15,165 bases of DNA from DAOTTW01 sp034437615 (GTDB taxonomy: Bacteria > Chloroflexota > Anaerolineae > Aggregatilineales > Phototrophicaceae). The notes beneath the pieces are model-generated. The model was not told where the DNA came from. It ran no database searches and saw only the letters and a list, made by a program, of their open reading frames with translations. Shown in pieces: positions 6,505-13,325 of the stretch; within the stretch, counting starts at the first letter, position 1; each line of letters starts with the position of its first letter. The stretch covers positions 1 to 15,165 of the forward strand of contig DAOTTW010000389.1 in assembly GCA_034437615.1 (NCBI GenBank), given 5' to 3'. The translations under genes and the position numbers were made by a program.

Positions 6505-6555
6505 TGTAGGGGCTTAGCGTGCTAAGCCCTGGGTTTAGCACGCCAAACCCTTACA
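6505..6555. repeat. 51-bp doubly palindromic element
   Basis: GGGCTTAGC-GT-GCTAAGCCC is a perfect 9-bp stem with a 2-base centre. It is followed by GGGTTT...AAACCC, a second smaller palindrome. The whole unit is also an inverted repeat: the 22-base outer arms, TGTAGGGGCTTAGCGTGC... and the complement of ...GCACGCCAAACCCTTACA, match at all but about four positions. The element can therefore fold as one long hairpin or as two adjacent hairpins. It lies between fkbM-like and PIG-L genes, so it would be transcribed if the cassette is one operon. It looks like a short REP- or MITE-like repeat, distinct from the GTCCCTAC family. Confidence 0.7.
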
Positions 6556-6580
6556 CGTTTTGATTTCTCCATAAGTTAAT

Positions 6581-7537
6581 TCATCTCATGAATAATAAAT
6601 TGATGACACCCATATGGGCGGTCAGGTCTTGGGTTAGCTGCTGGATAGCTGCGTCGTCGTGCGTTAATTCGCGCAAGCTGGCATCGCGTTCAATCGCGTA
6701 TACCTGCTGAAAGCCCATGCGCAACACCTCCGGGATGACGTGTAGTGGGTCATGCTCGAAGGCTTGCAGGCCCATCGGGTTGTATTCCATCACCAGCGCC
6801 ACATCCGGTGATTGCTGAATGGTGCGCGTCAGGCCGCGCAGTGCGCCGAGTTCTGCGCCTTCGATGTCCATTTTAATCAGGTCTACGCGCTCAACGCCTA
6901 ATTCGGCCAAACACGCATCTACTGGGGCTGTACGCACAGTGAACGTCTGCGGCTGAAAATCCGCGCTGAGGCGTGGCGCGATGTCATGTGCTGAGACCTG
7001 TGAGCGCTGTGTATCACGCAGAGATTCATCGTAATGTAGCGATCCACTGGCCGACATCATCAGGTAATCGTACAGTTCAGCGCTGCCTGCTTGTTCTGCG
7101 GCGGCGACGGGCACAATCTGCACATTGCCGAAGCGTTCGGTGTTGCGCATCAGGTAAGCGCGGTTGCGCGGGTGTGGCTCGAAGGCGATCACGCGCCCAT
7201 CAGAGCCAGCCAATTTTGCACACAGGCAAGCGTAATAACCGACATGTGCGCCAATATCCAGCACGGTCATGCCAGGGCGCATCAGGCGCTTGATATGTGC
7301 CGTCGTCTCGTGTTCGTGGCGCTGCGTCAGCAATTCAAAGCGGAACCACAGCGGGTCATCGGGCATGGTGCGAAAACCGCGCAGCGCTTCCAGCGGCGGC
7401 AAGGCAATGCGGGTGCTCAGCCAGTGCAGCCCCTCATGCAATGGGCGCACGCGCTTGATGGTCTTGCGGTAGATATGCAAGCTACTATGAAAGACATGCG
7501 ATAAGAGACGCGAATGAAGCCGCTGACCTGCCGACAC
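6581..7537 (-). CDS. FkbM family methyltransferase
   Basis: Predicted SAM-dependent O-methyltransferase of 318 residues. Motif I is VLDIGAHVGYY (92-102), followed by the acidic ribose-binding residue in VIAFEPHPRN (Glu120). The late FkbM block VDLIKMDIEGAELGALRG lies at about 216-233. FkbM-type enzymes methylate hydroxyls in polyketides and, often in glycan loci, sugars. The N-terminal 50 residues are basic and lack family motifs. I chose the GTG at 7537 because CAGGAG (7550-7545 on the minus strand) sits 7 bases upstream, a good ribosome-binding site. It lies 64 bases after the asparagine synthase stop. Methylation of a sugar or an attached group made by the neighbouring enzymes is inferred from context. 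Confidence 0.88.
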   Translation of the reverse strand: MSAGQRLHSRLLSHVFHSSLHIYRKTIKRVRPLHEGLHWLSTRIALPPLEALRGFRTMPDDPLWFRFELLTQRHEHETTAHIKRLMRPGMTVLDIGAHVGYYACLCAKLAGSDGRVIAFEPHPRNRAYLMRNTERFGNVQIVPVAAAEQAGSAELYDYLMMSASGSLHYDESLRDTQRSQVSAHDIAPRLSADFQPQTFTVRTAPVDACLAELGVERVDLIKMDIEGAELGALRGLTRTIQQSPDVALVMEYNPMGLQAFEHDPLHVIPEVLRMGFQQVYAIERDASLRELTHDDAAIQQLTQDLTAHMGVINLLFMR

Positions 7538-7601
7538 GCGATGACTCCTGATTTGAACGATACGATTGCAAGCCTAGCTCACAGCGCCACCTGAATCAAG
7601 C

Positions 7602-9548
7602 CTATGCGCGTAAATCGTCAGCGCTGATCTTGCCATCCAGCAGGACGGACTCATCAATGTACAGCGCGTGCCATAAGTGAAACACGAACAGCGTCCACAG
7701 GGGCTTGAGCCGATACTTGTGCTCTGTGATATGCTCATGCACGATGCGTTGCACGGCCCCCACATCGAACACGCCCACCTGCGCGACGTACTCCGGCGCT
7801 AACACGCGCTGCACCAATGGCCGTAAGACCGTGCGCAGCCAATCGGACATGGGCGGCGTGAAGCCCCACTTAGGCCGCTGCAAGATGCTTTCCGGCACGA
7901 GATCGGCGATAGCATCTTTGTACACACGCTTGAAATCACCCTGACGCAGCTTGGCCGTCAAGGGCAACGACAGCGCCCACTCTGCCAGATGATGATCTTC
8001 TAGCGGTGCACGCGCTTCGATGCTCATCAGCATGGCCATTTTATCGACGCGCATATTGCTATCTTCCGGCAGCCATAGGTTCAGGCTGGCGTAGCTGATG
8101 CGCTCTGCAAAATGCTGCACGTCGGGATGCTGTAAATAAGGCAATAATTCACGGTTGAGTGCGCTTTCGATGGCCTGCACATCCTGCTGATTTTCAGGCC
8201 GTAGCGCGTCGGCTGCTTCGATGCTGAGTATACGCATCCATTCCAGATAGCGGCGCACCGGGTCTGTATTACGGGCTTTACGGGCTAATTCACGGGTGCG
8301 CTGGACGCGTGCCATCAGTGGCGTCAGCAGGGTATTACGCAGCAGCCCCGGCAACGCCAGATAACGCGCCAACACCCGATCTGCTCGGTAATGGTTGTAG
8401 CCCAAAAATAGCTCGTCGCCTGCGTCACCGGTCAGCAGCACTGGGACGCCATGCTGACGGGCTAGCGCCGCCACATACGCCGTTTGCACGATGGCATACT
8501 GCGCGAGTGGCTCATCCATCTGATAAATCAGATGGGGCAGCACATCAGCCAGTTGCTTTTCGGGGATGGTGATGCTGTGGTGCTGCGTTCCGAGTGCGTC
8601 GGCGGCGATCTGCGCGTAATGTGCATCCACATTGAACTTCGCATCGCCGTGCCCGCCGCGCTCAAAATCAAAGCCGACTGTGAACGTATGCAGCGGCTGA
8701 TCCAGTTCACGCTGCATCAGCGCAACCACACTGGTCGAATCCACGCCGCCACTGAGGAAGGCCCCCACAGGCACGTCGCTAATCATGCGCGACCTGACGG
8801 CATCCTCTACGGCGCGGCGTGTGGTCGTGACGCTGGCCGCGTAATCATCATCGGAGATGCTTGCAGGGGTGCGCATGGGCGCAAGATAATAGCGCTCACG
8901 GTCAATCTGCCCGACGGTGTTCACACGCAGCAATTCACCCGGCCCTAGCTTGTGGATGCCTGCAAACAGCGTGTGCGGTGGCGGTGTATAGCCCAAAGTA
9001 AGGTATAACGGCACATGCTCACGCGCTAGCCGGGGATGAACGCCAGGATGCCGCAACAAGGCTTTGACCTCGGACGCAAAGACGAATTCACCGCCTGTAA
9101 GCTGTGCATAATACAGCGGCTTCTCGCCCAGCCGATCCCGTGCCAGCAGCAAGCGCCGCCGTGCCACATCATAGATGCAGAAGGCGAACATACCGCGCAA
9201 ATACGGCAATAGCCCCTCGCCCCACTCTTCATAGGCATGAACCAGCACCTCGGTATCAGTCGCCGTGCTGAACACGTGGCCCTGAGCCTGTAATTGTTGA
9301 CGCAAGGCGCGATGATTGTAAATTTCGCCGTTAAAGACAACGCCAACCTGTTTATCTTCGTTGAATAGCGGCCCAGCAGGTGCGGCCAGGTCGATGATCG
9401 CCAGCCTGCCAGCGCCCATCGCAAGCGGCCCTTCTGCATGAATCCCATAGCCATCCGGCCCACGATGCGCCAGTGCCGTTGCCATCTGCTGCATGAGGTC
9501 GGTGCTGGCTTGTTGGCCGGGGATGTATTGGCCGAAAATCCCGCACAT
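7602..9548 (-). CDS. asnB: Asparagine synthase (glutamine-hydrolysing), AsnB family
   Basis: Predicted two-domain amidotransferase of 648 residues. The N-terminal glutaminase (GATase II) domain begins MCGIFG, placing the nucleophile at Cys2 once Met is removed, and includes the RGPDGYG and VVFNGEIYNH blocks. The C-terminal synthetase domain carries the ATP pyrophosphatase loop SGGVDST (266-272) and later LLTGDAGDELFLGYNHY. The length is normal for the long AsnB form found in polysaccharide loci. The family makes asparagine from aspartate, or amidates other carboxylates such as uronic acids in glycan clusters. Its position between two glycosyltransferases and a methyltransferase favours the second role, by inference. 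The ATG at 9548 is fixed by Cys2; GAGGT lies 8 bases upstream. It starts 4 bases after the upstream glycosyltransferase stop, so they are cotranscribed. Confidence 0.93.
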   Translation of the reverse strand: MCGIFGQYIPGQQASTDLMQQMATALAHRGPDGYGIHAEGPLAMGAGRLAIIDLAAPAGPLFNEDKQVGVVFNGEIYNHRALRQQLQAQGHVFSTATDTEVLVHAYEEWGEGLLPYLRGMFAFCIYDVARRRLLLARDRLGEKPLYYAQLTGGEFVFASEVKALLRHPGVHPRLAREHVPLYLTLGYTPPPHTLFAGIHKLGPGELLRVNTVGQIDRERYYLAPMRTPASISDDDYAASVTTTRRAVEDAVRSRMISDVPVGAFLSGGVDSTSVVALMQRELDQPLHTFTVGFDFERGGHGDAKFNVDAHYAQIAADALGTQHHSITIPEKQLADVLPHLIYQMDEPLAQYAIVQTAYVAALARQHGVPVLLTGDAGDELFLGYNHYRADRVLARYLALPGLLRNTLLTPLMARVQRTRELARKARNTDPVRRYLEWMRILSIEAADALRPENQQDVQAIESALNRELLPYLQHPDVQHFAERISYASLNLWLPEDSNMRVDKMAMLMSIEARAPLEDHHLAEWALSLPLTAKLRQGDFKRVYKDAIADLVPESILQRPKWGFTPPMSDWLRTVLRPLVQRVLAPEYVAQVGVFDVGAVQRIVHEHITEHKYRLKPLWTLFVFHLWHALYIDESVLLDGKISADDLRA

Positions 9549-9552
9549 AAGC

Positions 9553-10626
9553 CTATACCTCGCTGATTTCGCCCGTATGTAGCACGCTGATGAGCCGCTC
9601 TAGCAGTTGCGCCATACTATGCTGCGCGATCACACGATCCCGTAGATACAAGCCGACCTGTGTGCGCTTTACCGGGTCCAGCATGAGCACATCTTGCAGG
9701 CGTGCCACCAGCGCATCAAGCGCGTCCGGTGCAGGGATGTGCAGCAGGTTGTTGTAGGCATCCGTGACGCTCTCAAAGGCCGGGGTGCTGACAATCGTAG
9801 GCACACCCGCTGACATGGCTTCCAGCGGCGCTTTATCGAAGAGGCCCACAGGCGCAAGGTTGACCGCGACGGCTGCCCCACGCAACCACTCGCGGATTTG
9901 TACTGGCGTTTGGGGGCCTGCGAAGATAATTTGCTGTTGCTGGCCGCTCTGCGCCACCTGCTGCACCAATTGCTGCTTGTAGGCGTCGTCGTAGCCATCG
10001 GGCACGTCACCAATCAGCACAAATTCAGCCTGTGGGATGCGCTGCGCCGCTTGAATCAGGATGTGTTGATGCTTAATCGGCGTCAGGCGTGCCACATACA
10101 CCACACGCAGACGCTCGCCAATCTGATAATCCTGCGGCGCGTATAAATCCGTGTCGATGCCATGCCCCAATGCGCGCACTTTGGGCGATTTTATCGGGAA
10201 GCTGCTCTCAACGGCTGTCACGACACGGCGCGATGCACGCAGGGCAAGCGCTAGCTGACGTGTGCGCTGACGGTGCGTATACCAGAGCGTCGTCGGCACA
10301 TGCGCCAGCGAGAGCAGCGGCCCACCCATCGCAGCAAATAGCGGCATCATGTGGGCAAAGCAGGCCGCGTAACTGCGTTGCGATAGCAGGCGCGTCAGGA
10401 TGCGATAGAAATTGACAGCGCGGCGCACTTCGCTCAACCCAAGCTCACGCCCGACACTGTGCACCGTCACGTTATCGGCAAGGGCAAGGCGTCCGGCGTG
10501 CATGGTCAGCACATCCACCACCTGATAGCGTGAGGCCAGCGCGTTTATCCAACCTGTCGTGAAGCCCAAAATGGGGTCGGCGGCGTCGGTGCGCAGGTTA
10601 AACAGCAGCAATTTGCCATCAGTCAT
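9553..10626 (-). CDS. Glycosyltransferase family 4 (GT-B)
   Basis: Predicted retaining GT-B glycosyltransferase of 357 residues that uses a nucleotide-sugar donor in the cytoplasm. The N-terminal acceptor domain opens GKLLLFNLRTDAADPILGFTTGW. The donor half has VVYVARLTPIKHQHILIQA and the conserved block GLFDKAPLEAMSAGVPTI. In the usual E-x7-E motif the second Glu is present (Glu269 with this start) and the first is Gly261. This FDKA-LEAM form occurs in a GT4 subgroup. The start is uncertain: ATGs at 10626, 10629 and 10644 are all in frame and none has a good ribosome-binding site. I took 10626 because the family sequence starts there. Any of the three overlaps the upstream gene's stop (10619), so translation is probably coupled. 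Substrate unknown. Confidence 0.87.
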   Translation of the reverse strand: MTDGKLLLFNLRTDAADPILGFTTGWINALASRYQVVDVLTMHAGRLALADNVTVHSVGRELGLSEVRRAVNFYRILTRLLSQRSYAACFAHMMPLFAAMGGPLLSLAHVPTTLWYTHRQRTRQLALALRASRRVVTAVESSFPIKSPKVRALGHGIDTDLYAPQDYQIGERLRVVYVARLTPIKHQHILIQAAQRIPQAEFVLIGDVPDGYDDAYKQQLVQQVAQSGQQQQIIFAGPQTPVQIREWLRGAAVAVNLAPVGLFDKAPLEAMSAGVPTIVSTPAFESVTDAYNNLLHIPAPDALDALVARLQDVLMLDPVKRTQVGLYLRDRVIAQHSMAQLLERLISVLHTGEISEV

Positions 10627-11767
10627 CATTTGCAGCAATCTCATGGTACGCTAGCGCGTATTGCCGGATCATCGCGTCAGCCTCGAAGCGCTGCACAGCA
10701 TCCCGGCCTGCCTTGCCCATGCGCACACGCAACGCCTCATCATCGAGCAACGTGCGGATTTTTGCGGCCAGTTCGTCAGCATCCCATTGAAATAAATAGC
10801 CGTTATCACCATCGCGCAGCACATCCGGCATCACGCCCACCGGCGTTGAAATCACAGGCACAGCGCAAGCCATCGCCTCTATCGTAACGCGGGGGTTGCC
10901 CTCAACGGTTGAGGCGCAGACCAGCATTTTCGCCCGCCGATACAGTTGGGCCATGTCCTGCGCGGTATCCGCACGCGGCAAAAATTGCACGTTTTGCGTC
11001 AGGCCATGCGCCTGCATAAATTGCTCGATTTGTGCGCGTAACGGTCCAGCGCCGCGAATGGCTAGTTTGACCTGCGGGTGCGTCTGCTGCACCTGTTGCA
11101 CGGCTTGCAGCAGCGTCAGCACGCCTTTATTCGCCGCCAGCCGCCCTACGAATAGCACATCATAGCAAATGTGGCTGTCTGCTGGCCGGAACACACTTAA
11201 ATCCAGATACAACGATGGCAACACGCGGATTTTCTCATCGGGGATGCCCAGCCGACGCAGCAAATCCGGCACTTCGCGCTGATTGACCACCCGTATCGCC
11301 GCAGCACGCCGCCCCACAAACGGCAGATAGCGCATGGCCGCCGCGCGCCAGGCTTTTTCACGCCAGGTGACCGCCTGCGGGTAGCCTTCGACGTGGTGGA
11401 TCTCGCTGACCAGAGGTAAAGCGAGATTGCGATCATGCAGCAGCCAGCACGCGCCGATGCCGTTATAGAAGAAGCCAAAGTCATGGCTAACGACCAGCCC
11501 GTAACCGCGTTCAGCCAGCAAGCGTCCCCCTTGCTGCCGGATGAACAGGGGTTGTAGCGCACGGTGCCAGGGCGACGGATGCACGCAGACGTTATCGTGC
11601 AGGGTGCGTGCTTGTGCGCTGTCCCCACGTGGCGTCAGGATGTCAACCCGTGCCCAATAGGGTGCAAAGCGCCGCAGCATCTCATAAAACGCGCCCTGTT
11701 GACCTTGCGCGATGCTGCTATCCCCGCTGAGCATCAGCAAGTTATGTTTGTAGTGTGTACTTGCCAC
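10619..11767 (-). CDS. Glycosyltransferase family 4 (GT-B)
   Basis: Predicted GT-B glycosyltransferase of 382 residues and the first gene of the minus-strand glycan cassette. The N-terminal domain begins LLMLSGDSSIAQGQQGAF (10-27), with a glycine-rich acceptor loop. The donor domain contains VLFVGRLAANKGVLTLLQAV and the complete E-x7-E motif EGNPRVTIEAM (Glu289 and Glu297), followed by PVISTPVGVMPDVL and a normal C-terminal helix. The start is a GTG at 11767; an ATG at residue 12 (11734) is possible but would cut the first strand. Immediately upstream on the minus strand is GTAGGGACACATT, a fragment of the hairpin repeat family whose TAGGGA may serve as a weak ribosome-binding site. It overlaps the following glycosyltransferase. 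It is divergent from the PspC gene with about 82 bases between starts. Confidence 0.88.
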   Translation of the reverse strand: MASTHYKHNLLMLSGDSSIAQGQQGAFYEMLRRFAPYWARVDILTPRGDSAQARTLHDNVCVHPSPWHRALQPLFIRQQGGRLLAERGYGLVVSHDFGFFYNGIGACWLLHDRNLALPLVSEIHHVEGYPQAVTWREKAWRAAAMRYLPFVGRRAAAIRVVNQREVPDLLRRLGIPDEKIRVLPSLYLDLSVFRPADSHICYDVLFVGRLAANKGVLTLLQAVQQVQQTHPQVKLAIRGAGPLRAQIEQFMQAHGLTQNVQFLPRADTAQDMAQLYRRAKMLVCASTVEGNPRVTIEAMACAVPVISTPVGVMPDVLRDGDNGYLFQWDADELAAKIRTLLDDEALRVRMGKAGRDAVQRFEADAMIRQYALAYHEIAANDD

Positions 11768-11770
11768 AAT

Positions 11771-11780
11771 GTGTCCCTAC
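11771..11780. repeat. Relic half-site of the hairpin repeat family
   Basis: GTGTCCCTAC is the constant word of the paired-hairpin family without partner arms. It ends 3 bases from the GTG start of the glycosyltransferase gene at 11767. It may be the remnant of a decayed copy. A 10-bp match alone is weak evidence. Confidence 0.35.
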
Positions 11781-11849
11781 GTCTATAGTGTAGCGCGATA
11801 GATAGATACTAACACAAGATCATTCGCAATAAACCCTGATAGAGATGCT

Positions 11850-13190
11850 ATGTATCGTCGGTTTACAGATCGGATTTTGGGCGGCGTATGCGGTGGGCTA
11901 GGGCGTGCGACGCGACTATCCCCCTGGTTATGGCGCGTGTTGTTCGTGCTGCTGACGCTGTTCACAGGTGGCGCTGGTGCGCTGGTGTATCTGGCGTGCT
12001 GGTGGGTGCTGCCGCAGGATTCCCTGGTCGAAGCGCGTGGCGGCGGCTCCGTCGGTGGCCTGCTGGCGATTTTATCCGCGATTGTGCTGCTTGGTGGCTA
12101 TTTTGCACGCGATACGCTCAGCACGCTGGCCCCCAACAACGCGGATATTTACCTGCCGTTGGCTTTTGTGTGGCTGGCGCTGATCTTCCTGGGCAAGCAG
12201 CTTTTCGCGGGGCGTGGCGCACAGCGCAACATGCCCTGGGGCCTGGTGGCGCTGACCGGGGCGCTGGCGCTGCTGCTTGGTGTGGCGGGTGCGCTGCCCA
12301 CAGGCATTTATGATCTGATTCTGCGCAGTTGGCCAGCGGTGTTGCTATTCGGCGGTTTGCTGCTGCTGCTGCGGGGGCGCGTACCGTTAGGGGGCACGCT
12401 GGCGATTATCGCCTGTGGGGGGCTGGTGGCTGGTCTGGCGACGTTCGCCTACATATCCCGCATCGACACCGAACGCAGCGACTATCGCTACGAATACGAC
12501 GAGACCATCCCAGCAGATACACTGCTGCTACAGGTCAACATCGAAACGCTGGCGACAGACATCACCGTGATTAGCAGCCCACCTGACACAAACCGCGTGC
12601 AGGCGGTTTTCACGGGCAGCAGCGCCAGCACCATCCCCGAACCGGACACACTGACACCAGCCGCCAGCGGCATCGCCACGCTGAGCATCCGCGAAGTGCG
12701 CAGCGATCCATTTCCGGCGTTGGATCAGGTTGGACGCGGGACTTTGCGTTTGGAATTGCCGCAGAAGGTCGCGCTGGCGGTGTCGTTTTCCGGCGCAGAT
12801 GGCAACGCTTCGTTTGATATGGACGATATGCAGCTAGAGCGCCTGAATTTGACGTTGCAGGCGGGTGATGCGTTGGTGACGCTGCCAGCCTATCAGCCGC
12901 TATCGCCAAGTGTGATCGAAAATCCGGGCCGTTTGCAGGTGCTCGATGGGGATTTGCGGCTTGTGGTGCCGCCGCCAGACGCCGCCGATGGCCGTTTTGT
13001 GATTGACCAGCGCACGAACCAGCGCCCACAGATAGACGACCTGACTTTCTTCTTAGAGGACGCCGTGAACCGCTGGATTTTGCAGCCGCGCAGCCCTGGT
13101 TTTGAGGTGCCGCAATTCCAGTATCTTGTCGATGTGCCACAGGGCAGCATCCGCGTCGAAACGCAGGCCAGCCCTGCGGATGCGCCATGA
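11850..13190 (+). CDS. PspC domain membrane protein with LiaF-like middle region
   Basis: Predicted inner-membrane protein of 446 residues. The N-terminal PspC domain (about 1-55) has the hallmark RILGGVCGGLG (8-18) and a hydrophobic hairpin ending CWWVLP. Further hydrophobic segments lie at about 69-85, 98-119 and 128-147, and a double segment around 157-205 begins SWPAVLLFGGLLLLL, resembling the membrane part of LiaF/LiaI-type proteins. The C-terminal 240 residues are hydrophilic with many short beta-like strands, presumably outside the membrane. PspC and LiaF proteins take part in envelope-stress sensing. No pspA, pspB or LiaRS-like two-component gene is nearby, so a partner is not evident. 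The ATG at 11850 fits the start of the PspC domain, although the ribosome-binding site (AGAG) is weak. It is divergent from the glycan cassette. Confidence 0.87.
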   Translation: MYRRFTDRILGGVCGGLGRATRLSPWLWRVLFVLLTLFTGGAGALVYLACWWVLPQDSLVEARGGGSVGGLLAILSAIVLLGGYFARDTLSTLAPNNADIYLPLAFVWLALIFLGKQLFAGRGAQRNMPWGLVALTGALALLLGVAGALPTGIYDLILRSWPAVLLFGGLLLLLRGRVPLGGTLAIIACGGLVAGLATFAYISRIDTERSDYRYEYDETIPADTLLLQVNIETLATDITVISSPPDTNRVQAVFTGSSASTIPEPDTLTPAASGIATLSIREVRSDPFPALDQVGRGTLRLELPQKVALAVSFSGADGNASFDMDDMQLERLNLTLQAGDALVTLPAYQPLSPSVIENPGRLQVLDGDLRLVVPPPDAADGRFVIDQRTNQRPQIDDLTFFLEDAVNRWILQPRSPGFEVPQFQYLVDVPQGSIRVETQASPADAP

Positions 13191-13325
13191 TTACCTGTGG
13201 AGAGAGCGAAACGAATTTAGATGATTTGTGTGGGGACGCTATTCTTGGCGTCCGCAGATGGCGCACACGGCAAGCCGTGTCCCTACAATTAACCGTCATG
13301 CAGGGTTTTTAGGAGACGATTGATT
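13191..13325. other. Intergenic region upstream of the GH13 gene
   Basis: A 135-base gap between the PspC gene and the GH13 enzyme. Most of it is the paired-hairpin repeat at 13229-13287. The rest holds the GH13 ribosome-binding site AGGAG at 13311-13315. I see no clear -35/-10 pair, so the two genes may share a transcript, with the repeat possibly acting as a processing or attenuation site. Confidence 0.45.
13229..13287. repeat. Paired-hairpin repeat, copy 4
   Basis: This 59-bp element has terminal inverted repeats TGTGGGGAC (13229-13237) and GTCCCTACA (13279-13287), one mismatch apart. Hairpin one is GGACGC/GCGTCC (13234-13253) with an 8-base loop. Hairpin two is ACACGGC-AA-GCCGTGT (13265-13280), a perfect 7-bp stem. 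A 22-base segment from 13265 to 13286 is identical to 15092-15113, beyond the far end of the GH13 gene, in the same orientation. Confidence 0.75.

Noticed and set aside
12610..13299. 229-codon minus-strand frame opposite the PspC gene
   Set aside because: It overlaps a well-supported gene, has a composition rich in Arg, Ser and Pro, and runs into the hairpin repeat. It is not credible as a gene.
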